Below are positions 16,212 to 24,725 of a DNA stretch of 64,000 nt, piece by piece; the first letter of the stretch is position 1, and every line of letters begins with the position of its first letter. A model generated the notes under the pieces. It worked only from the letters and a program-made list of their open reading frames with translations, was not told where the DNA came from and searched no databases. This DNA is from Schaedlerella arabinosiphila (GTDB taxonomy: Bacteria > Bacillota > Clostridia > Lachnospirales > Lachnospiraceae): positions 2,356,001-2,420,000 of the forward strand of contig NZ_RHJS01000002.1 of assembly GCF_003885045.1 (NCBI RefSeq), in the 5' to 3' direction. A program made the position numbers and the translations under genes.

Positions 16212-16760
16212 TTAAAAGCTTGGGGGGCTGCTGATCCATAGAATGGATGAAACCTTTTTACAAGCTGAGCTTATCCTATGTTTTCTGTTTGCCGGAAAGA
16301 TAAAGGAATCTCCTTTTTTCACCGTATACTTTTCATCTCCATAGTGTACCTGGATCTTGCCGTCCAGCACATAGCCGAACTCCTCCCCCTCATGGGGTTT
16401 GTCAGCCGGCATGGACTGCCCCGGCTGGAGGCGCACCAGGATCGGCTCTAAGCTCCTGCTCTGGGCCGTTGCGATCAGCCAGGTGATGCTGTTGCCGTCC
16501 TCGTCTTCCTTTTCAAAATAATCCTCTTTTGGAAATACGATCTGCAGGTCATCCTCGTCGTGGAAAAAATCAGAAAGATTGGTTCCCAGACATTCCACGA
16601 TATCCAGAAGGGTGGATACCGAAGGCGCTGTCAGCCCCCGCTCAAGCTGGGAGATAAACCCCTTCGTCAATTCCGTCCGGTCAGCCAGCTCTTCCTGGGT
16701 AAGGCCGTTCTGGTTTCGTAGATTACGGATCTTCATGCCGATCTGTTCTTCAATGCTCAT
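16212..16760 (-). CDS. XRE-cupin transcriptional regulator of the pot operon
   Basis: 182 residues in two domains: an N-terminal HTH (LTQEELADRTELTKGFISQL, residues about 20-40) and a C-terminal cupin (HEGEEFGYVLDGKIQVHYGD, KKGDSFIFPANRKHRI). This is the PuuR-like layout in which the cupin senses a small ligand. It is the first gene of the polyamine operon, directly before potA, so it most likely senses polyamine and represses its own operon. That regulation is inferred from position and family. Confidence 0.88.
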   Translation of the reverse strand: MSIEEQIGMKIRNLRNQNGLTQEELADRTELTKGFISQLERGLTAPSVSTLLDIVECLGTNLSDFFHDEDDLQIVFPKEDYFEKEDEDGNSITWLIATAQSRSLEPILVRLQPGQSMPADKPHEGEEFGYVLDGKIQVHYGDEKYTVKKGDSFIFPANRKHRISSACKKVSSILWISSPPSF

Positions 16761-16839
16761 AGTCTCTGACTTCCTTTTTTATCGCGTCTGATAGAACTTA
16801 CACATTTAGAGTTACTAAACTTTTTATTTACCATAATCA

Positions 16840-16867
16840 ATTATACATATACTAAGTCAAAAGTCAA
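16840..16867 (-). promoter_or_regulatory. Promoter of the pot operon
   Basis: Leftward TTGACT (16862-16867), 16-bp spacer, TATAAT (16840-16845) with TG just before the -10. A second TTGACT at 16855-16860 overlaps the spacer, and the doubled element could also be an operator. Confidence 0.65.
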
Positions 16868-16902
16868 CTAATATTTTCAATAAAATCGTCTGGAACAGCA
16901 GT

Positions 16903-16958
16903 AAAATAGAAAAGGAGTCGTTTGCAAGTTCACTTGTAAACGACTCCTTTTCTATTTT
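16903..16958. terminator. Long inverted repeat, probable bidirectional terminator
   Basis: 27-bp arms (16903-16929 and 16932-16958) around a 2-base centre, with one G/A mismatch that still pairs as G-U. The GC core GGAGTCGTTT is flanked by A-rich and T-rich arms, so both directions give a hairpin followed by U. It separates the pot promoter from the leftward kinase gene. Confidence 0.7.
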
Positions 16959-16967
16959 GCTATTGGG

Positions 16968-17159
16968 CGGGACGCCCATGAACCTCAGACAGGAGCTGCA
17001 GTAGCAGCGGATAGGCTGCGCAGCAGACGGGTCTGAGGTCTGCTGTTCCACCTCTGCTGTCAGCGGGACGCCCATGAACCTCAGACAGGAGCTGCGGTAG
17101 CAGCGGATAGGCTGCGCAGCAGACGGGTCTGAGGTCTGCTGTTCCCCTTTGCTGTCAGC
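16968..17159. repeat. Tandem 96-bp hairpin repeat, two copies
   Basis: Copy 1 (16968-17063) and copy 2 (17064-17159) differ at only a few bases, and a degenerate third start follows (CAGGACGC). Each copy holds ACCTCAGAC and GTCTGAGGT as a nine-base stem enclosing a GCTGC/GCAGC-rich region. No gene lies in 16761-17185; a 72-codon ORF across the repeats has no start signal. It lies just downstream of the nucleoside kinase stop, so copies could be transcribed. Confidence 0.75.
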
Positions 17160-17185
17160 AGGACGCTTCTAAGCCGCCCCTCCCT

Positions 17186-18856
17186 TTACACCTGGAAGCA
17201 CCCGCCCCCAATAAATTCTCTTAACAGGGATTTTGCCGGCACAAAGTCGCTCTCAATCCCCACGAAATAATCAAAGAACTTCAGCAGCCGCTTCGCCTCC
17301 GCATATTCCGCACTGTCCTTCTCCACGCCGAACAGCCGCGGCTCTACGTACTGCTTGAGCACCGCCAGTTCATAGAGCAGCGAGGAATTGAACATCACAT
17401 CCGCTTCCTCCTGATACGGAAAGATATTCTTCTCTTCCCCCCTTCTCACCGATCTCCACATGGCGATGGTCTTCTGGGCGGAATTTCCCCGGGTTCTCGC
17501 ATCCCGCACGATCCGGCGGATCAGCCGTCCGTCGGTGGACGGAATCCGGTTGTGCTCATCTACATTGAGCTGGGTCAGTGCGCTGATATAGATTTTAAAC
17601 TTATTGGCGTCGTCCAGCATTTCTGTCAGCTTCGGATTCAGGCAGTGGATGCCCTCAATGACCAGGATATCATTCTCCCCAAGCTTCTTCGGCTTCGTGG
17701 AGCGGTTCTGCTTTCCGGATTTGAAGTCAAACACCGGAAGATACACTTCCTCGCCCCTTAACAATGCCTGCATGTTCTCGTTAAACAGATCCACGTCAAT
17801 GGCTTCCAGGCATTCAAAATCGTACTCCCCATTGGCATCCCGGGGCGTTTTTTCCCGATCCACAAAGAAATTGTCCACCGCAATCGGATGCGGCACCAGC
17901 CCGTTTACACGAAGCTGAATAGACAGCCGGTGGGAAAATGTAGTCTTTCCCGAAGAAGAAGGCCCGGCGATCAGAACAAATTTTACATCCGGCCGCTCTG
18001 CAACCATCTTCGCAATCTCCGCAATCTTCCGCTCCTGATGGGCCTCCTGGACAAGGACCATTTCCTGCATATTGCCCTTTGTCACCGCGTCGTTGAGCAT
18101 CCCCACCGTGTCGATGCCCTGCTGATCCCCCCAGGCAACGGATTCACGGAGCACCTGGAACAGCTTTCTGTGAGGCTCAAAAGGCGGCACCTCATCGGGC
18201 TGGTTCATGGTAGGCATCTGGATCACAAACCCGTCCTCATAGAGATGGAGGGCAAAATATTTCAGATATCCGGTATCCGGAACCATATATCCGTAAAAAT
18301 AATCCTCAAAATTTTTGATGCTGTAGATATTGACCCTGGATACCCTGCGGTATTCAAAGAGATGCTCTTTATCATACATCTTATGCCTGCGGAACAGGTC
18401 GATGGCCTCGTTGGTATGTACGGAACGCTTCTGAATCGGAACCTGCTCCGCCGACAATTCCCGCATCCTTGCATCCACCTTTTCCAGAAATGCTTCGTCC
18501 ACTGTCACATTTCCTTCCACCGTGCAGTAGTACCCCTTGCTCACGGAAAAATGAATCCTCACCCGCTCCACATTGTCGTACCCGCCCACATTATGTACCG
18601 CCTTCACAAGCAGCAGACACATACTCCGCTTGTACGTCTCGAGTCCGATATGATGCGCCGTCGTGATAAATCCCAGCTCGCAGTCCTTTTTCAGCTTCTT
18701 GCCAAGCTCCTGGAGCTGATACTTGTTGACATATACCAGAACAATGGGATGAGGGTACAGATGCTGAAATTCCTCCGCAATCTCCCGGTATGTCGTGCCC
18801 TCCGCGTACTGTCTGGTTTCTTCCCCGATTGTTACCGTATACATTTTTTCATCCAT
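17186..18856 (-). CDS. Nucleoside kinase (uridine kinase-like with TGS domain)
   Basis: 556 residues. The N-terminal 60 residues form a TGS-like ubiquitin fold (YTVTIGEETRQYAEGTTYRE), as in threonyl-tRNA synthetase. The middle carries an HxxxH-like AHHIGLETYKRSM segment also shared with that enzyme. The C-terminal half is a P-loop kinase, LIAGPSSSGKTTFSHRL near residue 297, with DNFFVDREKTPRD and VIEGIHCLNP as in uridine kinase. The family phosphorylates nucleosides using NTP; the exact substrate is not readable. SD GGCAGGG precedes ATG. Confidence 0.88.
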   Translation of the reverse strand: MDEKMYTVTIGEETRQYAEGTTYREIAEEFQHLYPHPIVLVYVNKYQLQELGKKLKKDCELGFITTAHHIGLETYKRSMCLLLVKAVHNVGGYDNVERVRIHFSVSKGYYCTVEGNVTVDEAFLEKVDARMRELSAEQVPIQKRSVHTNEAIDLFRRHKMYDKEHLFEYRRVSRVNIYSIKNFEDYFYGYMVPDTGYLKYFALHLYEDGFVIQMPTMNQPDEVPPFEPHRKLFQVLRESVAWGDQQGIDTVGMLNDAVTKGNMQEMVLVQEAHQERKIAEIAKMVAERPDVKFVLIAGPSSSGKTTFSHRLSIQLRVNGLVPHPIAVDNFFVDREKTPRDANGEYDFECLEAIDVDLFNENMQALLRGEEVYLPVFDFKSGKQNRSTKPKKLGENDILVIEGIHCLNPKLTEMLDDANKFKIYISALTQLNVDEHNRIPSTDGRLIRRIVRDARTRGNSAQKTIAMWRSVRRGEEKNIFPYQEEADVMFNSSLLYELAVLKQYVEPRLFGVEKDSAEYAEAKRLLKFFDYFVGIESDFVPAKSLLREFIGGGCFQV

Positions 18857-18979
18857 AGATCCAATCCCTGCCTTTCATCAGTCTTTTGAGTCGCCATACG
18901 CCTGTAGATCCAGGAAAACTGTCCGGATGCCCGGCTGGATGCTCCAGGGAGCCTCCAGCCTGCTCATTCATCCGCAAAG

Positions 18980-19762
18980 CTATTGTACCGAAAAGGGATG
19001 CGCTTTCAAAGCGGTCCTGACCTCCACCCCGTCCAGCCTTGTTTCCAGAAACTGCTTCATGTCCTCTATAAAAATATATTCCGTCCCGTAGTGTCCCGCG
19101 TCGATCACCGCCAGCCCCTGCTCCCATGCGTCCAGCCCGTCATGATGGCCGATGTCCCCTGTCACAAGCACATCCGCGCCCTTTCTTACGGCGGGGGCAA
19201 CGGCGCTTTTTCCTGAACCCGGGGAAACGGCAAGACATTGCACCTCCCTGTCCAGATCCCCGTACACCTTCACCGTATCCAGCGCAAGACATTTTTTTAC
19301 ATACCGGCAGCATTCCTTAAGTGTCATGCTCCCTTCCAGCATCCCGATGCGCCCGATGCCTTCCTCTCTCCCGTCAATCTCCCCGGTCACATCCAGCACC
19401 CGGGCATCCCCAAGGCCCAGGATGCGCTCCGCGAGACCTGCCATTCCCAGCACATCATAATTGGTATGCATGGCGTAATAGGAAATGTCGCTCTGGATCA
19501 GTTCCAGAATCCTGCGGCTTATAAAATCGCCGTCGGTGACGCTTTTCAGAGGAGAAAAGATCAGCGGATGATGGGTGATCAGCATGTCCGCCTGACTGTC
19601 CTTCGCCGCCTGAATCACCTCTTTGGTGGCGTCCAGCGCCAGATAGATCCGCTTCACTTCCTTATTGCTCCTTCCGGCCTGCAGTCCCACATTGTCAAAA
19701 CTCAGCGCCGCTTCCTTCGGATACACCGTCTCGATGATCTCCATGATCTCTTTACACTGCAT
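18980..19762 (-). CDS. Nif3-like dinuclear metal centre hexameric protein
   Basis: 260 residues of the NIF3/DUF34 family. The metal ligands are visible: LITHHPLIF (paired His), MHTNYDVL, and near the C-terminus GDIGHHDGLDAWEQG and VIDAGHYGTEYIF with the His/Glu pair. Members form hexameric toroids with two metals per subunit. The gene overlaps trmK by 11 bp, a frequent trmK-nif3 pairing in Firmicutes and part of an rpoD-trmK-nif3 run. GTP cyclohydrolase-like and other activities have been proposed for homologues; none is certain here. Confidence 0.9.
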   Translation of the reverse strand: MQCKEIMEIIETVYPKEAALSFDNVGLQAGRSNKEVKRIYLALDATKEVIQAAKDSQADMLITHHPLIFSPLKSVTDGDFISRRILELIQSDISYYAMHTNYDVLGMAGLAERILGLGDARVLDVTGEIDGREEGIGRIGMLEGSMTLKECCRYVKKCLALDTVKVYGDLDREVQCLAVSPGSGKSAVAPAVRKGADVLVTGDIGHHDGLDAWEQGLAVIDAGHYGTEYIFIEDMKQFLETRLDGVEVRTALKAHPFSVQ

Positions 19763-20573
19763 AATGCTTCAGTCCTTTCCGGATATACTCCAGTTCTTCT
19801 TCCAGTTCCCTCTTGCGCCCTGTGATCCGCTCCCCGGACTGCCCCAAAAGCCCGTCAAGGATCTGCAGCCGGATCGCTTCTTCGCGGAGCAGATATTCCC
19901 TGAGAACCGGATGCCGCATTTCCAGAAGCAGTTTTCCGTATCTGACTTCCGTTTCGTCCCACACATCCGGCGTTTCCGGCTTCCCGCATCCTGGTTCCCG
20001 GTTGTCCTCTGCATCTTTCTTTTCAGGTTGAATCCCCTGCCTGACCGGTTCCTTCCGATTCTCCCCGTCTTTTCCCGGACCGCCGAAGCTTCCGTCATGG
20101 GGCGGCACGACCTTCATCATGGGATAATATTTTCCGTCCTCCTTGACCAGCTCCTCCCGGAGAAACAAAAAACCTTCCTCTAAAAGAAAGGCCCTGACTT
20201 TTGCGGTCTCAGACTGGGGCTGAAGAACCAGCTCCCGCAGAGAACCCACGGTCTTTGGATATGCTTTCAAAATCCGAAGCATCAGCGGCCCCCCCATCCC
20301 TGCGATTACGGCGGTATCCGCCTCCCCTGGTTCCAGCTTTTCAAGGCCGTCCGACAGGCGCAGCTCAATCCTGCCCTCCATACCGCTCTCTTTTACATGC
20401 TCTTCTGCCTTCTTTAAAGGTCCCTCGTTGACATCCATGGCAATGGCCGAGTCCGACCGCCCTTCCTGTACGAGAAAAATCGGGATATAGGCATGGTCGG
20501 TGCCTATATCCGCAATCCGGTGCCCGGCAGTCACAAGGGAAGCGACCGCCTGCAGCCTGCCTGATAATTCCAT
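19752..20573 (-). CDS. trmK: tRNA (adenine22-N1)-methyltransferase TrmK
   Basis: 273 residues. The SAM-binding Rossmann motif is RIADIGTDHAYIPIFLVQEG, followed by AIAMDVNEGPL and AVIAGMGGPLM. The C-terminal coiled coil (EEELEYIRKGLKHY) is also typical. ATG 20573 is chosen because AGAGGAC lies seven bases upstream; further upstream the frame has no family similarity. It is longer than usual because of a polar, Lys/Glu/Pro-rich insert of about 45 residues before VWDETEVRYGKLLLEM. It follows rpoD at 80 bp and couples to the Nif3-like gene. Confidence 0.88.
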   Translation of the reverse strand: MELSGRLQAVASLVTAGHRIADIGTDHAYIPIFLVQEGRSDSAIAMDVNEGPLKKAEEHVKESGMEGRIELRLSDGLEKLEPGEADTAVIAGMGGPLMLRILKAYPKTVGSLRELVLQPQSETAKVRAFLLEEGFLFLREELVKEDGKYYPMMKVVPPHDGSFGGPGKDGENRKEPVRQGIQPEKKDAEDNREPGCGKPETPDVWDETEVRYGKLLLEMRHPVLREYLLREEAIRLQILDGLLGQSGERITGRKRELEEELEYIRKGLKHYAV

Positions 20574-20653
20574 CTGTCTGTCCTCTTTCATCTGCTGCCC
20601 GCAGATCTGCCGCATATACTCCGGCGATCTCCGGCTGCGGCAGCCGTGCCTCA

Positions 20654-21769
20654 TCAATCCAGATAATCCCGCAGCTTCCTGCTTCTGCTGGGATGGCGGA
20701 GCTTTCTTAAAGCTTTCGCCTCGATCTGGCGGATTCGTTCTCTGGTGACGTCAAACTCCTTGCCTACCTCTTCCAGCGTCCTGGCACGCCCGTCATTCAT
20801 ACCGAACCGCAGGCGGAGCACCTTCTGCTCCCTGTCAGTCAGCGTATCCAGCACCTCGTCAAGCTGCTCCTTCAACAGGGTCTGGGCCGCGGCTTCCGCC
20901 GGAACCGGCACGTTGTCGTCCTGAATAAAGTCTCCCAGATGGCTGTCTTCCTCTTCCCCGATGGGGGTCTCTAAAGACACCGGCTCCTGGGAAATCTTTA
21001 AGATCTCACGGACACGGTCCACAGGCATGTCCAGTTCCTTGGCAATCTCCTCCGGGGTGGGTTCACGCCCCAGCTCCTGCAGAAGCTGTCTGGACACACG
21101 GATCAGTTTATTGATGGTCTCCACCATATGGACCGGAATCCGAATCGTCCTTGCCTGATCCGCGATGGCCCTTGTGATGGCCTGGCGAATCCACCATGTA
21201 GCGTAAGTACTGAACTTATATCCTTTGTGATAATCGAATTTTTCCACCGCCTTGATCAGTCCCAGATTGCCCTCCTGGATCAGATCCAAAAACAGCATCC
21301 CGCGGCCTACATATCTCTTGGCAATGCTCACCACCAGCCGCAGGTTTGCCTCCGCCAGCTCCTTCTTGGCGTCCTCATCCCCGTCCTCCATCCGCTGGGC
21401 GAGCTCGATCTCGCGCTCGGCGCTCAAGAGAGGAACCTTTCCGATCTCCTTTAGATACATGCGCACAGGATCTTCGATGCTCACTCCATCGGGAACAGAC
21501 AGGTCAATATTCTCAACATCCACGTCCTCTTCTTCCGACAGGATCACATCCATGTCAATGTCCACATCATCATCGCTGCCGCTGATCCTGAGCACATCGA
21601 TATTGTTGGATTCCAGGTACTCAAACACCTTGTCCATCTGTTCTGCATTGAGCTCCATGTCACGGAAAAAGTCGTTGATTTCCTGGATCTCCAGGATGCT
21701 TTTCTTTTTCTTGCCGAGAGCAACCAGGTCTCTTAAACGCTCCAAAAATTTCTGTGTGTTCTCTTCCAT
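20654..21769 (-). CDS. rpoD: RNA polymerase primary sigma factor RpoD/SigA
   Basis: 371 residues. Region 1.2 ([17 protein letters not shown]), region 2 ([20 protein letters not shown] and [15 protein letters not shown]), region 3, and region 4 with the -35 recognition helix ([20 protein letters not shown]) are all present in order, ending [17 protein letters not shown]. The short region 1.1 is that of Gram-positive SigA. SD AAGGAAGGAC. It sits 55 bp after dnaG in the widely conserved dnaG-rpoD macromolecular synthesis operon and would direct the TTGACA/TATAAT promoters seen across this window. Confidence 0.97.
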   Translation of the reverse strand: MEENTQKFLERLRDLVALGKKKKSILEIQEINDFFRDMELNAEQMDKVFEYLESNNIDVLRISGSDDDVDIDMDVILSEEEDVDVENIDLSVPDGVSIEDPVRMYLKEIGKVPLLSAEREIELAQRMEDGDEDAKKELAEANLRLVVSIAKRYVGRGMLFLDLIQEGNLGLIKAVEKFDYHKGYKFSTYATWWIRQAITRAIADQARTIRIPVHMVETINKLIRVSRQLLQELGREPTPEEIAKELDMPVDRVREILKISQEPVSLETPIGEEEDSHLGDFIQDDNVPVPAEAAAQTLLKEQLDEVLDTLTDREQKVLRLRFGMNDGRARTLEEVGKEFDVTRERIRQIEAKALRKLRHPSRSRKLRDYLD

Positions 21770-21823
21770 GTGTCCTTCCTTCCTCTGCCCGCAAGCGCCA
21801 GGCTATCTTGTTATATTTTATCC

Positions 21824-23599
21824 TTATTCTAAAGAAATATGCAGTTTCTCCAGTTCCCCGAGCTGTCTTTTTTCTTCCATCAGGTGCTGCAGGCCGGCCA
21901 TATCCGTCGGGTCCAGGTTTTTCATCCGCACGTCGATGCTGTTGGACTTCACCCGCAGAAGGGAATCCTTGATGGCCCGTACCTTTTCCTCCGGTGTGGA
22001 CAGCCTTCTGATCCTGGTGTTGAACAGCGCCGCCGCCTCCCGGTGTTCCTCTTCCTCTGTAAAATGGTTGATGATCTTCGCGGGGTTCAGTTCGCCGGCC
22101 TCATACTGGGCGTACAAAAGCCCGGCCACCGTCCGGTACTGCTGCCCGGTAAAATCCTCGGGCCTGATATGGCGGCTGATGAGGCCGAACAGGTTCCGGT
22201 CATCGATCATCCATGTGAGAAGCACCTTCTGGGCGGTCAGGCTGCCGTCCTCCTTCTTAAGGGGCTTCCCCTCCGCCGTCCTGGGACGCTCTGCCGGCCT
22301 GGCCATCCCTTCCTGTACAGCCATCTTAGACACCAGCTTTTTGAGACTCCCTTCACTGACGCGGTAGGCTTTTGCAATGGCTTCTATGTAATTATTCCGC
22401 TCCAGCTCGTCCCGGAAATCCAGCAGCCGTCTTGCCGTCTCCTGGAAAAAGGCCGTCTTGCCCTCCGGGGAATCCATATGATACTCCCTCTCCAGAGTCT
22501 CCAGTGTGAACATGAATCCGTTTTTTGCCTCAGCAATCCGCTTCTCAAACTCCTCCGCGCCCAGATTCTTGATAAATTCATCCGGGTCTTTATAGGGATC
22601 CATCCGGATGACCTTTGCGGATATCCCCGCCTCTTTCAGAATCGGTACCGCCCTCAGCGCGGCCTTAGTGCCCGCCCCGTCGCTGTCGTATGTCAGATAG
22701 ACTTCCTGCACATAGCGCCGGATCAGGGCGGCATGGCCCGAGGTCAACGCGGTTCCCAGAGAAGCCACGGCCTGGGTAAAACCGGCCTGGTGCATTGCGA
22801 TCACGTCCATATACCCCTCGCACAGCAGAAAATACGGCTTCCTGGACGACCTTGCCCGGTTCAGCCCGTACAGATTCCGGCTCTTGTCAAACACAGGGGT
22901 CTCCGGGGAATTTAGATACTTGGGCTTCGCGTCTCCCATGACGCGGCCCCCGAATCCGATCACCCGGCTGTTCACATCCATAATCGGGAACATGACCCTG
23001 TTCCAAAACTTGTCGTAGACGCCGTGCTTTTCGTCCGTACTGATCAGCCCCGCCTGGCGGATCATATCCTCCTGGTATCCTTTGGACTTGAGATACTTGT
23101 ACAGGTCGTCACTGTACTTGTTGGAATACCCCAGCCCGAAGGCCCGGATCGTCTCGTCCGACAGACAGCGTTCCCTCAGATATGTATAGCCGGCCTTCCC
23201 CCGCTCGGATTTCAGCTGCACATAAAAATACTGCGCCGCCGCCTTATTGATCTCCAGAAGCCTGGCCTTTAAGCCGGCCCGCTCTTTTGCCTCCTTCGAA
23301 TACTCCGCCTTGGGAAGCTCCACACCGGAGCGCTCTGCCAGATATTCCACAGCTTCGACAAATGTAAAATTCTCATATTCCATCAGAAATGTAAATACGT
23401 TCCCTCCGGCGCCGCAGCCAAAGCAGTAATACATCTGCTTCTGCCTGCTGACTGAAAAAGACGGAGATTTTTCATTATGAAACGGACAAAGCCCAAAATA
23501 GGAGCTGCCCTTTTTCTGCAGCTTCACATATCCGGAAATCACATCCACGATGTCATTCTTCATCCGCACTTCTTCGATCACATCTTCCGAATAATACAT
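21824..23599 (-). CDS. dnaG: DNA primase DnaG
   Basis: 591 residues. Zinc module CPFHNEKSPSF...CFGCGAGG at residues 38-67, the primase core with VIGFGGRVMGDAKPKYLNSP, TOPRIM acidic motifs LCEGYMDVIAMHQAG and YDSDGAGTKA, and a C-terminal DnaB-interacting region (LTWMIDDRNLFGLISRHIRP). SD GGGAGG. It makes RNA primers for Okazaki fragments and starts the dnaG-rpoD-trmK-nif3 run. Confidence 0.97.
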   Translation of the reverse strand: MYYSEDVIEEVRMKNDIVDVISGYVKLQKKGSSYFGLCPFHNEKSPSFSVSRQKQMYYCFGCGAGGNVFTFLMEYENFTFVEAVEYLAERSGVELPKAEYSKEAKERAGLKARLLEINKAAAQYFYVQLKSERGKAGYTYLRERCLSDETIRAFGLGYSNKYSDDLYKYLKSKGYQEDMIRQAGLISTDEKHGVYDKFWNRVMFPIMDVNSRVIGFGGRVMGDAKPKYLNSPETPVFDKSRNLYGLNRARSSRKPYFLLCEGYMDVIAMHQAGFTQAVASLGTALTSGHAALIRRYVQEVYLTYDSDGAGTKAALRAVPILKEAGISAKVIRMDPYKDPDEFIKNLGAEEFEKRIAEAKNGFMFTLETLEREYHMDSPEGKTAFFQETARRLLDFRDELERNNYIEAIAKAYRVSEGSLKKLVSKMAVQEGMARPAERPRTAEGKPLKKEDGSLTAQKVLLTWMIDDRNLFGLISRHIRPEDFTGQQYRTVAGLLYAQYEAGELNPAKIINHFTEEEEHREAAALFNTRIRRLSTPEEKVRAIKDSLLRVKSNSIDVRMKNLDPTDMAGLQHLMEEKRQLGELEKLHISLE

Positions 23600-23686
23600 C
23601 CTGACCTCCCAAAAAAAGTTCCCTATATGTTATATATTCGACAAAACTTTTTGATTTCCTTTTTTATGAAGCAAAAAGTATACGGC

Positions 23687-24688
23687 TTATTTTGTCCATG
23701 CCTCCGGGATGAAATATTCTCCGTATTTTTTCACCGCGTAGTTGTCTGTCATTCCGGCAATATAATCACAGACCACCTGCTCCCGGCAGTTCCCGGGCAG
23801 GTCAATGGAGTGTAAAAACTGCTCCGGCATCAGTTCTGGATACCGGAAATAATACTCATAAAGACGGCGGATCAGTTCCACCGCCTTATCCTCCTCCCCC
23901 TTTGCTTTCGGGTTCAGATACACATGGGAAAACATAAATCTGCGCAGGTCCTTCATCGCCTGCTCCACTTCCTCGGACATGGTAATCTTTGGTTTGTCCA
24001 TGCTGTGTACGATCACATCGTGAACCATGGTATCCAGCCTGCGCTTGCCGGAGGCGCCCAGAGTATTCCGGATCTCCTTTGGAATCTCTTCCTCCGTCAG
24101 GATACCCCCGCGTATGGCATCGTCAATGTCATGGTTGATATAGGCGATCTTGTCTGACAGCCGAAGCACCTGCCCCTCCAATGTATGGGGCCTGCCCGCC
24201 GTCTTGTGGTTCAGGATGCCGTCCCGCACCTCCCAGGTCAGGTTCAGCCCCTTTCCCTGTCTCTCGATGCATTCCACCACGCGGACGCTCTGCTCGTTAT
24301 GTGCAAAATGAAACACCGAATCCAGCGCCCTCTCCCCCGCATGGCCGAAGGGCGTATGCCCCAGGTCATGGCCCAGGGCAATGGCTTCTACCAGATCTTC
24401 ATTGAGCCGGAGCGCCTTCGCAATGGTGCGCGCATTCTGGGATACCTCCAGCGTATGCGTCAGCCGGGTACGATAGTGGTCGCTTTTTGGCTGTAAAAAC
24501 ACCTGGGTCTTCTGCTTTAAGCGCCGAAACGCCTTGCAGTGGAGTATCCGGTCCCGGTCCCGCTGGAACACCGGGCGGATGTCGCACTCCTGCTCCGCCC
24601 TCTCCCGCCCTTTTGACTCCCTGCTGAATGACGCGTAGGGGCTGAGGTACTCCAGTTCCCTCTCTTCCAGTTTTTCTCTGATCGTCAT
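23687..24688 (-). CDS. dgt: Deoxyguanosinetriphosphate triphosphohydrolase (dGTPase)
   Basis: 333 residues, HD-superfamily. RTRLTHTLEVSQNARTIAKA and AIALGHDLGHTPFGHAGERAL supply the His and HD metal ligands, and LSDKIAYINHDIDDAI the final Asp. The length is that of the short Firmicute dGTPase-like subgroup. It hydrolyses dNTP to deoxynucleoside and triphosphate and lies just upstream of dnaG, a common pairing linking dNTP control with replication. SD GGAAGGA. Confidence 0.92.
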   Translation of the reverse strand: MTIREKLEERELEYLSPYASFSRESKGRERAEQECDIRPVFQRDRDRILHCKAFRRLKQKTQVFLQPKSDHYRTRLTHTLEVSQNARTIAKALRLNEDLVEAIALGHDLGHTPFGHAGERALDSVFHFAHNEQSVRVVECIERQGKGLNLTWEVRDGILNHKTAGRPHTLEGQVLRLSDKIAYINHDIDDAIRGGILTEEEIPKEIRNTLGASGKRRLDTMVHDVIVHSMDKPKITMSEEVEQAMKDLRRFMFSHVYLNPKAKGEEDKAVELIRRLYEYYFRYPELMPEQFLHSIDLPGNCREQVVCDYIAGMTDNYAVKKYGEYFIPEAWTK

Positions 24689-24725
24689 AACGTCCTTCCC
24701 CGCATTTGCAGCGATCTGCTTTGTC

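Noticed and set aside
16857..17075. ORF across the long inverted repeat and 96-bp repeats
   Set aside because: No ribosome-binding site, and the reading frame only follows the hairpin sequence.
16968..17159. CRISPR array
   Set aside because: The repeat is 96 bp with no spacers and no cas genes nearby.
21252..22915. Long plus-strand ORFs opposite rpoD and dnaG (up to 371 codons)
   Set aside because: They mirror the codon bias of the real genes on the other strand and show no domain, start signal or natural protein composition.
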